This document shows, piece after piece, positions 1 to 7,161 of a DNA stretch of 8,005 nt. Every line of letters begins with the position of its first letter. Within the stretch, counting starts at the first letter, position 1. Source of the DNA: Methylovulum sp. (GTDB taxonomy: Bacteria > Pseudomonadota > Gammaproteobacteria > Methylococcales > Methylomonadaceae); contig JAQTNZ010000094.1 in the NCBI GenBank assembly GCA_028713595.1, positions 1 through 8,005 of the forward strand, written 5' to 3'. The notes beneath the pieces were generated by a model that saw only the letters and a list, made by a program, of their open reading frames with translations, did no database searches and was not told where the DNA came from. The position numbers were made by a program, and so were the translations under genes.

Positions 1-889
1 TAGCGAAAGTGCGCGGAAATTGCGCCAAGCGATTGCGATTGCCGTGGATTTTGAAGAATATATCTCCATTTTCCGCAACGGGCGCGGCGTACCCGCCCAA
101 GGGGTTATCCCCCCTGGCATTTATGGCTTTGTTGACGGGCAAGAGGGCATTAACAGCGCGGTTTACGAGTGGCGCGATGGTAAGCCACACCGTAAAACTA
201 TCGCCGCCGCCAAGCAGCTCTTGGCGGAAGCCGGTTATGCCAACGGCGTGAACCCCAAAACCGGCCAAGCGTTGATTTTGTATTTTGATACGATGGCGGC
301 AGGTGTCGATGACCGTCCGATGCTAAACTGGTATCGTAAGCAATTTGCCAAGCTGGGCTTGGAGCTGGTTATCCGTGCCACTGATTACAACCGTTTTCAG
401 GAAAAAATGCGCACCGGCAACGCGCAAATTTTCACTTGGGGCTGGAACGCCGATTACCCAGACCCTGAGAATTTTTTGTTTTTGCTGTACGGGCCGAATG
501 CGAAGGTGAAGTTTGGCGGCGAAAATGCCAGCAATTATCAAAATCCTGAGTTTGACCGCCTATTTGAAAAAATGCGTAATATGGATAATAGCGAGGAGCG
601 TTACCAACTGATCCAACAACTGCAAGCGCAAGTCCGCCACGATGCCCCGTGGTTGTTTGGCTTCCATCCGAAAAACTTTGCGCTGTTCCATAGCTGGTAT
701 AAAAACCTGAAACCCAATTTGATGGCCAACAATCAGCTTAAATATACGCGTATCAACGCCCAAGAGCGGGCGCAAAAACGGGAGCAATGGAACCAAGCGG
801 TGTTTTGGCCGTTATGGCTGGCGGCTGGCGGTTTGGTGTTGCTGGCGTTGCCTGCGGTCAGGGCTTATCGGCGAAGGTTGCGCGGATGA
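1..889 (+). CDS. Peptide-type ABC transporter substrate-binding protein (SBP family 5), C-terminal part, with C-terminal membrane helix
   Basis: This is the C-terminal 295 codons of a family 5 (oligopeptide/dipeptide/nickel) solute-binding protein. The gene is open at the left edge: the frame reads through base 2 with no stop, and KLRQAIAIAVD at the edge is an internal family motif, so the true start lies outside. Other visible family hallmarks are GVPAQGVIPPGI, the segment GWNADYPDPENF and NPEFDRLF. Proteins of this family bind peptides or similar solutes outside the inner membrane and deliver them to a DppBC/OppBC permease. The C-terminus is odd. After the binding domain there is a hydrophobic stretch (about bases 797-862, FWPLWLAAGGLVLLALP) followed by a basic tail ending YRRRLRG, which suggests a membrane anchor with a cytoplasmic tail. 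Ordinary family members end at the soluble domain. A DppB-like permease follows after 60 bases, consistent with one transporter. The substrate cannot be told from sequence. Confidence 0.9.
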   Translation, partial: SESARKLRQAIAIAVDFEEYISIFRNGRGVPAQGVIPPGIYGFVDGQEGINSAVYEWRDGKPHRKTIAAAKQLLAEAGYANGVNPKTGQALILYFDTMAAGVDDRPMLNWYRKQFAKLGLELVIRATDYNRFQEKMRTGNAQIFTWGWNADYPDPENFLFLLYGPNAKVKFGGENASNYQNPEFDRLFEKMRNMDNSEERYQLIQQLQAQVRHDAPWLFGFHPKNFALFHSWYKNLKPNLMANNQLKYTRINAQERAQKREQWNQAVFWPLWLAAGGLVLLALPAVRAYRRRLRG

Positions 890-949
890 TTTTTATCAAA
901 ACGCCCCTTCCCTATTTGTTACAGATTTCCATTTGACCACCAAACCATC

Positions 950-1927
950 ATGACCCAATACATCATCCGCCGCATTTTATACGCCTTCCCTATCTTGCTG
1001 GGGGTTAACATTCTCACTTTTGTGCTGTTTTTTATCGTCAACAGCCCTGATGATATGGCACGGTTACAGCTTGGGCAAAAGCATGTCACCCAGCAGGCCA
1101 TTGACAACTGGAAGCACCAACATGCTTATGATTTGCCGTTGTTGTGGGATAGCCACGCCGTTGGCGGGGGGAAACTGACCCATACCATTTTCTTTGAAAA
1201 ATCCGCCAGCTTGTTTGCGTTCCGCTTCGGCATGTCGGATAGCGGGCGCAATATCGGCGCGGATATTCAAGAACGCGCCCTGCCTAGCTTGGCGTTGGCC
1301 TTGCCGACCTTGGTAGTGGGGTTGGTGGTCAATATCTGTTTGGCCTTGATGATGGTGCTGTTCCGCAACAGTTATTTGGAACAGGCAGGTATGGTGTTGT
1401 GCGTGTTGCTGATGTCGGTATCATCATTGTTTTATATTATCGGCGGGCAGTTTTTTGCCGGTAAATTTTTAAAGCTGGTGCCGATTTCCGGTTATGATGA
1501 CGGTTTTGCCGCGTTTAAGTTTTTGATTTTGCCTATTTTGATCGGTGTGTTTTCGGGCATTGGCTCAGGGGTACGCTGGTATCGCACGCTGTTTTTGGAA
1601 GAGGTCGGTAAAGATTATGTCCGCACCGCCCGTGCTAAAGGGCTGACCGAAACCGCAACCTTGTTCCGGCATGTGTTGCCTAATGCCATGATCCCGATTT
1701 TGACTGGGGTGGTGGTGGTGTTGCCGTCATTGTTTTTGGGCAGTTTGGTGATGGAATCGTTTTTCAGTATTCCAGGGCTAGGCAGTTACACGATTGATGC
1801 CATCAACAACCAAGACTTTGCCACGGTCAGGGCAATGGTGTTTTTAGGTTCCTTGTTGTATGTGCTGGGGCTGTTGCTGACCGACATTTCTTATACGCTG
1901 GTTGATCCTAGGGTAAGATTGTCCTGA
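950..1927 (+). CDS. ABC transporter permease, DppB/OppB family
   Basis: This is an inner-membrane permease subunit (325 aa) of a peptide-type ABC importer. The N-terminal helix (about residues 8-30) follows the family start pattern YIIRRILYAFPILLGVN. After it comes a periplasmic segment (about 31-110), then hydrophobic helices around 111-136, 145-168, 187-206, 247-270 and 295-312. The EAA loop that docks on the ATPase is clear at about residues 222-246 (DYVRTARAKGL ... HVLPNA), followed by SIPGLGSYTIDAI and the typical DPRVRLS end. Length matches the family (about 305-340 aa). The first periplasmic segment seems longer than in classical DppB and includes residues such as FRFGMSDSGRNIGADI. The ATG was chosen because the N-terminal family motif begins right after it, although no good Shine-Dalgarno sequence precedes it. 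A DppC-type partner permease and ATPases would normally follow; here the next gene is unrelated. Confidence 0.93.
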   Translation: MTQYIIRRILYAFPILLGVNILTFVLFFIVNSPDDMARLQLGQKHVTQQAIDNWKHQHAYDLPLLWDSHAVGGGKLTHTIFFEKSASLFAFRFGMSDSGRNIGADIQERALPSLALALPTLVVGLVVNICLALMMVLFRNSYLEQAGMVLCVLLMSVSSLFYIIGGQFFAGKFLKLVPISGYDDGFAAFKFLILPILIGVFSGIGSGVRWYRTLFLEEVGKDYVRTARAKGLTETATLFRHVLPNAMIPILTGVVVVLPSLFLGSLVMESFFSIPGLGSYTIDAINNQDFATVRAMVFLGSLLYVLGLLLTDISYTLVDPRVRLS

Positions 1928-1953
1928 TCCAACGGGTAAAATATCGGTTTGGG

Positions 1954-1982
1954 TTGAATAGTCGCAGTTTAGCTTCTATGCT
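1954..1982 (+). promoter_or_regulatory. Candidate sigma70 promoter for the secreted cysteine-rich protein gene
   Basis: A -35-like TTGAAT (1954-1959) and a -10-like TATGCT (1977-1982) are separated by exactly 17 bases, each matching 4 of 6 consensus positions. Transcription would start near 1989, about 32 bases upstream of the ATG at 2021. The site lies in the 93-base gap after the permease, so the downstream gene may be transcribed on its own. This is an eye match only. Confidence 0.4.
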
Positions 1983-2007
1983 TACTTTAACTGACTTTTA
2001 ATTGACC

Positions 2008-2013
2008 GGAAGA
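2008..2013 (+). promoter_or_regulatory. Ribosome binding site of the cysteine-rich protein gene
   Basis: GGAAGA lies 7 bases before the ATG at 2021. It supports that start, which also places a signal peptide at the very N-terminus. Confidence 0.55.
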
Positions 2014-2020
2014 TACCGAC

Positions 2021-2908
2021 ATGATTACCCGCCAATACACACTAACCACCGCACTGGCATTATGGGCTGTCACCAGTGCCGCCGCTTATGCTTACGACCC
2101 CATCGGGCCGCAAGTCAACGTCCCCATCTCGACGGTCACTAGCGACCGCTGGCACGAGTGTTACCGTGAAACCTACAATGCCAGTGGAACCCGTTTGGCG
2201 ACCATCCAAGCCCAATGCCCTGGCACACAATTGATGCTGGCCTGTCGGCCAACAGGCAGTGACACCCTGCAACTGTTGGCACAATCACTGCGCACGGATG
2301 TATTTTTTGATACGGGCATAAGCAATCTCCCGCACAATGCCAATGGCACGGGCTGGTACTTTAACGGCAACTATTCTTGGGGTTTTGCCAGCCAAGGCAA
2401 TACCTTGACCAGAAACACTTGTGACGTTGATGCTTCCAGTGGACAAAACACCCGTTTATGCTGGCAAACGGCCAATGGCAACATAACTAATGGCGGACGC
2501 TGTGGAACTGATACCGGCTTAGGCCAAAGCGGCGCATTCGAGCGGGTCATTTATCAAAAAAACCTTGTTGATATCACCATATTCCCAGCCTCAGGAAAAC
2601 TGCCCATTTACAGCAGTTTTGATGCTGACATCCTCTTGACCGCTGAAAACCCAGCCTTACTGAGTGGCGGCACGGTTAGGGTCAGGCTGAATAAAGATGA
2701 CATAACCTCCAGTTGCACTACCGAACAATTGATAATGACCCCAAACAACAAATCCTCATGGGGTCATGTTGTCCGTTGCTATGGCATATCGTCATTATTG
2801 GTCGCAGCAGTCAACAATAGTTTTTTGGTCACTCATACCACTGCTAATGGCGTAAAATCGACTAACAGCGCCCAATGGGCGGTTTACCCTGTACAGCCGC
2901 TACATTAA
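2021..2908 (+). CDS. Secreted cysteine-rich protein of unknown function
   Basis: This is a 295-residue exported protein that I cannot assign to a characterised family. Residues 1-24 look like a Sec signal peptide (TTALALWAVTSAAAYA), with likely cleavage before Y25. There is no lipobox cysteine and no C-terminal anchor. The mature part has eight cysteines (47, 66, 75, 134, 147, 161, 232, 253), an even number that suits disulphide bonding in the periplasm or outside the cell. Residues about 43-178 form one module with conserved-looking aromatic and glycine motifs: WHECYRETYN, LMLACRPTGS, HNANGTGWYFN followed by NYSWGF, LCWQTANGNI, GGRCG, and FERVIYQ at its end. From memory this pattern recurs in other proteobacterial secreted proteins, sometimes next to sorting tails, but its role is unknown to me. 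Residues about 180-295 look strand-rich and contain the last cysteine pair. The gene seems monocistronic, with its own promoter-like site and ribosome binding site, and by eye its codon use is more A/T-leaning than its neighbours. Confidence 0.85.
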   Translation: MITRQYTLTTALALWAVTSAAAYAYDPIGPQVNVPISTVTSDRWHECYRETYNASGTRLATIQAQCPGTQLMLACRPTGSDTLQLLAQSLRTDVFFDTGISNLPHNANGTGWYFNGNYSWGFASQGNTLTRNTCDVDASSGQNTRLCWQTANGNITNGGRCGTDTGLGQSGAFERVIYQKNLVDITIFPASGKLPIYSSFDADILLTAENPALLSGGTVRVRLNKDDITSSCTTEQLIMTPNNKSSWGHVVRCYGISSLLVAAVNNSFLVTHTTANGVKSTNSAQWAVYPVQPLH

Positions 2909-2966
2909 AACCTAGGATAGCACTGACGGATGGCACCCTAAGCGATGTTATCCATTTGCCCCCCAT

Positions 2967-2995
2967 CTGATGGCGTTTGTGCCGGCCCCCATCAG
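2967..2995. repeat. Inverted repeat, 7-bp arms, between two genes
   Basis: CTGATGG (2967-2973) and CCATCAG (2989-2995) are perfect inverted copies around a 15-base loop. No T-tract follows, so it is not a standard intrinsic terminator. It might be a Rho-independent-like or processing hairpin, or an operator. A further GATGG (2929-2933) and CCATC (2963-2967) lie just upstream and allow alternative pairings. Confidence 0.45.
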
Positions 2996-3042
2996 TAAAG
3001 TTATGTGATACGGGCTTGGCTACCGCCGTTTTCCGTTTAAGC

Positions 3043-3051
3043 TGTTACAAT
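3043..3051 (+). promoter_or_regulatory. Candidate extended -10 promoter for the ABC exporter/PHP unit
   Basis: TGTTACAAT combines a TGn extension with a TACAAT hexamer (5 of 6 consensus positions). No good -35 lies 16-18 bases upstream, which is tolerated for extended -10 promoters. Transcription would start near 3058, giving an untranslated leader of about 27 bases before the proposed GTG at 3085. If correct, it makes the earlier in-frame TTG codons unlikely starts. Confidence 0.4.
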
Positions 3052-3084
3052 AGCCGTTTTTTATATCTCCCCAGCCCATCTTCT

Positions 3085-4875
3085 GTGCAAAGCAAACCGG
3101 ACACCCCTGTTTACAATTGGAACCACATTAAAAAAATCGCGCTGGAGCATAAAAAGGCCCTGGTTTACTCGCACATTATCGCCGTTTTTGCCACCATTGC
3201 CAGCGTTCCTGTGCCGTTGCTGATGCCGTTGCTGGTGGATGAAGTGTTGCTGCACAAACCGGGCGTAGTAATTGCCGCCATTGACCTGGTCGCCCCGCCC
3301 GAATGGCGGCAACCTATCCTTTATATCGGCGTGGTGCTGGTCGCCAGCGTGTTATTGCGTTTATTATCCATCCTGTTCAACATCATCCAACTGCGGCAGT
3401 TTTCCGTAATTGGCAAAGATATTGTCTTCCGTATCCGCAAAGACCTGATCGGACGCTTGCGCACCATTTCGATGGCGGAATACGAAAGCTTAGGCACGGG
3501 TACGGTGGTGACGTATCTGGTTACGGACTTGGACACGCTGGACAATTTTATCGGCAACACCATCAGCAAGCTTTTGATTGCGGTGCTGACGATTATCGGC
3601 ACGGCGGTGATTTTGTTGTGGATGCACTGGCAATTGGGTCTGTTCATTTTGTTGCTGAATCCGGCGGTGATTTATTTCACCCGTGTGGTCGGGGCCAATG
3701 TCAAAAACCTTAAAGCCAAAGAAAATTCGGCTTATGAAATTTTCCAACAAGCCTTGACGGAAACCCTGGAGGCGATACACCAAATCCGCTCCAGCAACCG
3801 TGAACAGCATTATTGCCAACAATTGGTCAACGCCGCCCAGTCGGTAAAGGATAACGCCATCGCTTATGCCTGGAAAAGTGATGCCGCCAACCGCCTGAGC
3901 TTTTTGGTGTTCCTGTTCGGCTTTGACGTGTTCCGTGCCGGGGCGATGCTGATGGTGTTTTATTCGAATTTGACCATGGGGCAAATGCTGGCGGTATTTG
4001 GCTATTTGTGGTTTATGATGGCCCCAGTACAAGAAATTTTAAACATCCAATACGGCTATTTTTCCGCCAAAGCCGCTTTGGCACGGATTAACCGCCTAAA
4101 CGCCCTGCAACAGGAGCCGCAATTCCCGCATCTGGAAAATCCGTTCCAAGACCAAAAAACCGTGTCGGTGCGGGTAGATGGCTTGCATTTTAGCTATGGC
4201 GAAGAGGCTATCCTTAACGGCATCAACCTGCATATCAAAGCGGGTGAAAAAGTCGCCTTAGTGGGGGCCAGTGGCGGCGGCAAATCTACGTTAATCCAAA
4301 TCTTGATAGGCCTTTATCCCTGCCCTGCCCGGCGTATCTATTTTAATGATGTGCCAATTGAACGCATTGGCTTGGATGTCGTCAGAGAAAATGTCGTCAC
4401 CGTTTTGCAACATCCTGTATTATTTAACGACACCATCCGTGCCAACCTGACTTTGGGCAAACCCGCGGCTGATGCCGTGCTGTGGGACGCGCTAAACATC
4501 GCCCAACTGGGCGATGTGGTGCAAGAGTTGGACAAAGGACTGGACACCGTTGTCGGACGGCACGGTATGCGCTTGTCGGGCGGGCAACGGCAACGCATGG
4601 CCATAGCCCGCATGGTGGTCGCCAACCCTAAAGTAGTGATCCTCGATGAAGCGACCTCGGCGCTGGATAGCGAAACGGAACACAAACTGCATCTGGCACT
4701 GGCGGAATTTTTAACAGGCCGCACCACGCTGATTATTGCCCATCGGCTCAGTGCCGTCAAACAAGCCGACCATGTCTATGTGTTTGAGCAGGGAGTCATC
4801 TGCGAACAAGGGCGGCACGAAACCTTAATCCAGCAAAATGGCCTTTATGCCAAATTATATGGCGAGTACCAATAA
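3085..4875 (+). CDS. ABC exporter, fused transmembrane and ATPase domains (half-transporter)
   Basis: This is a type-1 (MsbA/CydD/HlyB-like fold) ABC exporter subunit, expected to work as a homodimer or heterodimer in the inner membrane. Counting from the GTG start (596 aa), the membrane domain has helices near residues 27-50, 77-101, 157-178, 183-203, 271-293 and 298-318. The nucleotide-binding domain spans about 360-596 and is complete: Walker A GASGGGKST (394-402), Q-loop Gln442, signature LSGGQ (497-501), Walker B VVILDE with catalytic Glu522, D-loop SALD (525-528) and H-loop His553. One oddity is PCPARRIYF, where most relatives have a glycine (pattern P-x-x-G-x-I). The start is uncertain. 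The frame is open back to a TTG at 2977, but the extra 36 residues look non-coding. The first in-frame ATG falls inside helix 1, and no Shine-Dalgarno sequence precedes the GTG. Nothing indicates the substrate; there is no peptidase domain. The PHP gene begins 2 bases after the stop. Confidence 0.9.
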   Translation: MQSKPDTPVYNWNHIKKIALEHKKALVYSHIIAVFATIASVPVPLLMPLLVDEVLLHKPGVVIAAIDLVAPPEWRQPILYIGVVLVASVLLRLLSILFNIIQLRQFSVIGKDIVFRIRKDLIGRLRTISMAEYESLGTGTVVTYLVTDLDTLDNFIGNTISKLLIAVLTIIGTAVILLWMHWQLGLFILLLNPAVIYFTRVVGANVKNLKAKENSAYEIFQQALTETLEAIHQIRSSNREQHYCQQLVNAAQSVKDNAIAYAWKSDAANRLSFLVFLFGFDVFRAGAMLMVFYSNLTMGQMLAVFGYLWFMMAPVQEILNIQYGYFSAKAALARINRLNALQQEPQFPHLENPFQDQKTVSVRVDGLHFSYGEEAILNGINLHIKAGEKVALVGASGGGKSTLIQILIGLYPCPARRIYFNDVPIERIGLDVVRENVVTVLQHPVLFNDTIRANLTLGKPAADAVLWDALNIAQLGDVVQELDKGLDTVVGRHGMRLSGGQRQRMAIARMVVANPKVVILDEATSALDSETEHKLHLALAEFLTGRTTLIIAHRLSAVKQADHVYVFEQGVICEQGRHETLIQQNGLYAKLYGEYQ

Positions 4876-4877
4876 CC

Positions 4878-5729
4878 ATGCCTGAACCAGACCCAACTCC
4901 ACCACAAATCTACGACCTGCATTGCCATTCCACCGCCTCTGACGGCTCTTTATCGCCCACCGTTGTCGTGCAACGCGCCCATGAGCATGGCGTGACCGCC
5001 TTAGCCTTGACCGACCACGACACCACCGCCGGACTGGCGGAAGCGCAGCAGTCCGCCAGCGCAGCCGGCATTAGGCTCATCCCCGGCATTGAACTGTCGG
5101 CGGAATGGCAGCACCAATGCTTCCACATTGTCGGCTTGGGCATTGACCCCCACTACACGCCCTTGGCCGATGCCACCCATGTCTTGCAAAACACCCGCTT
5201 AAACCGCGCCGAAAAAATTGCCGACAAGCTGGCCAAGAAACACATCCCCGGCGCTTTGGCGGCGGTGATGGCCGCGGTGGGCGATGGTATGATCACGCGC
5301 AGCCATTTTGCCGATTTTCTGGTGGCGGGCAACCACGTCAATAGCCAACAAGATGCCTTTGACCGCTACCTTGCCAAAGGCAAACCCGCCTATGTGGCAA
5401 CCCCGTGGGCGGACTTGGCGCAAGCTGTCAATTGGATCACCGAATCCGGTGGCGTGGCGGTACTGGCGCACCCCTTGCGCTACAACCTCAGCAGCAACCA
5501 AATGAAACGGCTATTGACCGCCTTTAAAGATGCCGGTGGGCGGGGCATGGAAATCGTCACCGGACGGATAAATCCCGATGAAATCCAACGGGCTTCCCTC
5601 TACGCCAAAAACTTTGCGTTGAGCGGCTCTATGGGGTCAGACTTCCACAGCCCCGACCAATGGGTGGAACTGGGCCGCTTGGCGGCATTGCCCGCCCAAA
5701 TCCAACCGGTGTGGGAGTTGCTCAATTAA
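4878..5729 (+). CDS. rnm: PHP-domain phosphoesterase, RNase AM / 3',5'-nucleoside bisphosphate phosphatase type
   Basis: This 283-residue PHP-superfamily metalloenzyme matches the E. coli YciV/TrpH group (RNase AM, rnm). In characterised members this enzyme removes the phosphate from 3',5'-nucleoside bisphosphates and trims RNA 5' ends in the cytoplasm. All metal-binding motifs are present: DLHCHSTASDG (H15, H17, D22), LTDHDT (D46-H47-D48), the motif around E72 in PGIELSAE, H83, H198 in LAHPLRYN, and SDFH (D255, H257). The insertion between about 100 and 180 (NRAEKIADKL, ITRSHFADFLV, FDRYLAKGKPAYV) is typical of this group and separates it from histidinol phosphatases and DNA polymerase PHP domains. 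The ATG lies 2 bases after the ABC exporter stop, so the gene is probably co-transcribed and translationally coupled; only a weak, distant GGCGAG could serve as a binding site. In enterobacteria this gene lies near trp genes and yciO, so this neighbourhood differs. Assignment of exact substrate is by family. Confidence 0.9.
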   Translation: MPEPDPTPPQIYDLHCHSTASDGSLSPTVVVQRAHEHGVTALALTDHDTTAGLAEAQQSASAAGIRLIPGIELSAEWQHQCFHIVGLGIDPHYTPLADATHVLQNTRLNRAEKIADKLAKKHIPGALAAVMAAVGDGMITRSHFADFLVAGNHVNSQQDAFDRYLAKGKPAYVATPWADLAQAVNWITESGGVAVLAHPLRYNLSSNQMKRLLTAFKDAGGRGMEIVTGRINPDEIQRASLYAKNFALSGSMGSDFHSPDQWVELGRLAALPAQIQPVWELLN

Positions 5730-5755
5730 GATTCGCACGGCTGCCGATAGTATCA

Positions 5756-5776
5756 TAACCCCTATTGGGTTAAAAT
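5756..5776 (+). promoter_or_regulatory. Candidate ispH promoter -10 with overlapping palindrome
   Basis: TAACCC (5756-5761) and GGGTTA (5767-5772) form a perfect 6-bp inverted repeat around 5 bases. A TAAAAT hexamer (5771-5776) overlaps its right edge and fits a -10 element about 35 bases before the ispH ATG. No convincing -35 is visible. The palindrome would lie upstream of the transcript start, so an operator is likelier than an RNA hairpin, and the lack of a T-tract argues against a terminator of the preceding gene. Confidence 0.3.
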
Positions 5777-5795
5777 AACGCCAATTCAACCTACT

Positions 5796-5802
5796 AAAGA
5801 AG
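5796..5802 (+). promoter_or_regulatory. Ribosome binding site of ispH
   Basis: AAAGAAG sits 8 bases before the ATG at 5811. It is a moderate Shine-Dalgarno match that agrees with the conserved IspH N-terminus. Confidence 0.5.
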
Positions 5803-5810
5803 TCAAGATT

Positions 5811-6773
5811 ATGCAAATCGTACTCGCAAACCCTCGTGGATTCTGTGCTGGTGTAGACCGTGCCATTGAAATTGTCGATCAGGCCCTGGAAACTTTCGGC
5901 GCACCGATTTATGTCCGTCATGAAGTCGTGCATAACCGCACCGTTGTTGATGGCCTGAAAGAAAAGGGCGCTATTTTTATTGAAGACCTCACCGATGTGC
6001 CTGTTGGCTCGTACTTGATATTTAGCGCCCACGGCGTTTCCAAACAGGTGCAACAAGAAGCCCGCGAACGCCACCTGACCATTTTTGATGCCACCTGCCC
6101 GTTGGTCACTAAAGTGCATCTGCAAGTCGCCAAACATGCCAAGTCTGACCGCGAAGTGATCCTGATCGGCCACGCCGGACACCCCGAAGTGGAAGGCACG
6201 ATGGGGCAATATGAAAAATGCACCGAAAACGGCGGCATTTATCTGGTCGAAACTCCCGAAGACGTGGCTAACCTGCACGTCAATAACCCCGACAATCTGG
6301 CCTATGTGACGCAAACCACGCTGTCCATGACCGACACCAAAATCATGGTCGATGCCCTGCGTGAGCGCTTTGCCTCGATTCAAGACCAGAAAAAAGATGA
6401 TATTTGCTACGCCACCCAAAACCGTCAGGATGCCGTGCATGAATTGGCAAAAACTGCCGACACTATCCTGGTCGTAGGTTCGCCTAACAGCTCCAACTCC
6501 AACCGCCTGCGCGAAATCGCCGAACAACTGGGCAAATCCGCGTACTTGATCGACACCGCCAAGGATATGCAGCAACACTGGTTTGAAGGCATTAAGGTCA
6601 TCGGCGTGACCGCCGGGGCCTCCGCCCCCGAAGTGCTGGTGCAGGAAGTCATCAACCAATTGAAGCAATGGGGCGGGCAATCGACCATCGAAATCCAAGG
6701 CATTGAAGAAAAAGTGGTGTTTTCCTTACCCAAAGGCTTAAGAAAAACCCATGAACAAGCCAGTGCCGCCTGA
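5811..6773 (+). CDS. ispH: 4-hydroxy-3-methylbut-2-enyl diphosphate reductase
   Basis: IspH (LytB) is the cytoplasmic iron-sulphur enzyme that reduces HMBPP to isopentenyl and dimethylallyl diphosphate, the last step of the MEP isoprenoid pathway. The 320-residue product is close to E. coli IspH (316 aa) and starts with the family signature [19 protein letters not shown]. The three cluster-binding cysteines are present: C12, C96 (DATCPLV) and C199 (ICYATQNRQ). Substrate-site residues are also visible: H41 (EVVHN), H74 (SAHGVS), H124 and E126 ([10 protein letters not shown]), T167, the S-x-N pair at 227/229 ([11 protein letters not shown]) and S271 (TAGASAPE). The start is fixed by the conserved N-terminus and the upstream AAAGAAG. 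The 3' end overlaps hslR by 23 bases. In enterobacteria ispH follows lspA/fkpB, so the neighbourhood here is different. Nothing in the gene looks damaged. Confidence 0.98.
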   Translation: MQIVLANPRGFCAGVDRAIEIVDQALETFGAPIYVRHEVVHNRTVVDGLKEKGAIFIEDLTDVPVGSYLIFSAHGVSKQVQQEARERHLTIFDATCPLVTKVHLQVAKHAKSDREVILIGHAGHPEVEGTMGQYEKCTENGGIYLVETPEDVANLHVNNPDNLAYVTQTTLSMTDTKIMVDALRERFASIQDQKKDDICYATQNRQDAVHELAKTADTILVVGSPNSSNSNRLREIAEQLGKSAYLIDTAKDMQQHWFEGIKVIGVTAGASAPEVLVQEVINQLKQWGGQSTIEIQGIEEKVVFSLPKGLRKTHEQASAA

Positions 6774-7161
6774 ACTGGACTCCATTCGGCTAGATAAGTG
6801 GCTGTGGGCGGCGCGTTTTTTTAAGACGCGCGCGCTGGCCGCCGAAGCCATCAACGGTGGCAAAGTGCATGTCAACAAACAACGCGCCAAACCCGGCAAA
6901 GACATTAAAGTCGGCGTGCAACTGGGCATCAGCAAAGACCGTTACCGCTGGGACATCACCGTCACCAGCCTCTGCACCCAACGCCGCGCCGCCAAAGACG
7001 CGGCCTTGCTCTACGAAGAATCCCCCGAAAGCCACGCCCAACGGCAATTGCAAATCATCCAACAACGCGAACAGCGTGAGTTTTTGGCCTACAATGGCAT
7101 AGACCATAAGCCCAATAAAAAAGAACGGCGGTTGATCCATCGCTTTAAAGAAGAGCAATAA
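6751..7161 (+). CDS. hslR: Heat shock protein 15, ribosome-associated S4-domain RNA-binding protein
   Basis: Hsp15 binds 50S subunits that still carry a nascent chain and tRNA after premature dissociation, and helps to recycle them. The 136-residue product matches E. coli HslR (133 aa) throughout. The S4 RNA-binding fold begins at residue 13 ([18 protein letters not shown]) and continues through GGKVHVN and QRAKPGK. A later family block has [15 protein letters not shown] (77-91), and the basic tail ends [14 protein letters not shown]. The start at 6751 lies inside the end of ispH, in a different frame, with a 23-base overlap; the S4 motif begins 12 residues later, as in E. coli, so the overlap is probably real. 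Binding-site signals before it are weak (AAAGG about 14 bases upstream), which suggests coupling to ispH translation. The product is strongly basic, as expected for an RNA binder. Confidence 0.95.
   Translation: MNKPVPPELDSIRLDKWLWAARFFKTRALAAEAINGGKVHVNKQRAKPGKDIKVGVQLGISKDRYRWDITVTSLCTQRRAAKDAALLYEESPESHAQRQLQIIQQREQREFLAYNGIDHKPNKKERRLIHRFKEEQ

Noticed and set aside
1705..1725. GGT-rich run in the permease gene and a similar one near 7500 in lysC
   Set aside because: Both simply encode runs of valine in hydrophobic segments that are normal for these families.
2977..3084. N-terminal extension of the ABC exporter from TTG codons at 2977 or 3016
   Set aside because: The added residues are unlike the family, the region overlaps the inverted repeat and the extended -10 candidate, and no ribosome binding site precedes either TTG.
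3303..3713. 136-codon plus-strand open frame in another frame of the exporter
   Set aside because: It is nested in a well-supported gene, lacks a ribosome binding site and encodes no recognisable motif.
3490..4032. 180-codon minus-strand open frame within the ABC exporter
   Set aside because: It lies wholly within the exporter's membrane domain, and its product is rich in His and Gln as expected of antisense translation.
5637..6698. Long open frame (353 codons) on the minus strand opposite ispH
   Set aside because: It covers almost all of a fully conserved ispH and its product has no recognisable domain. Codon bias of ispH is enough to keep the opposite frame free of stops.
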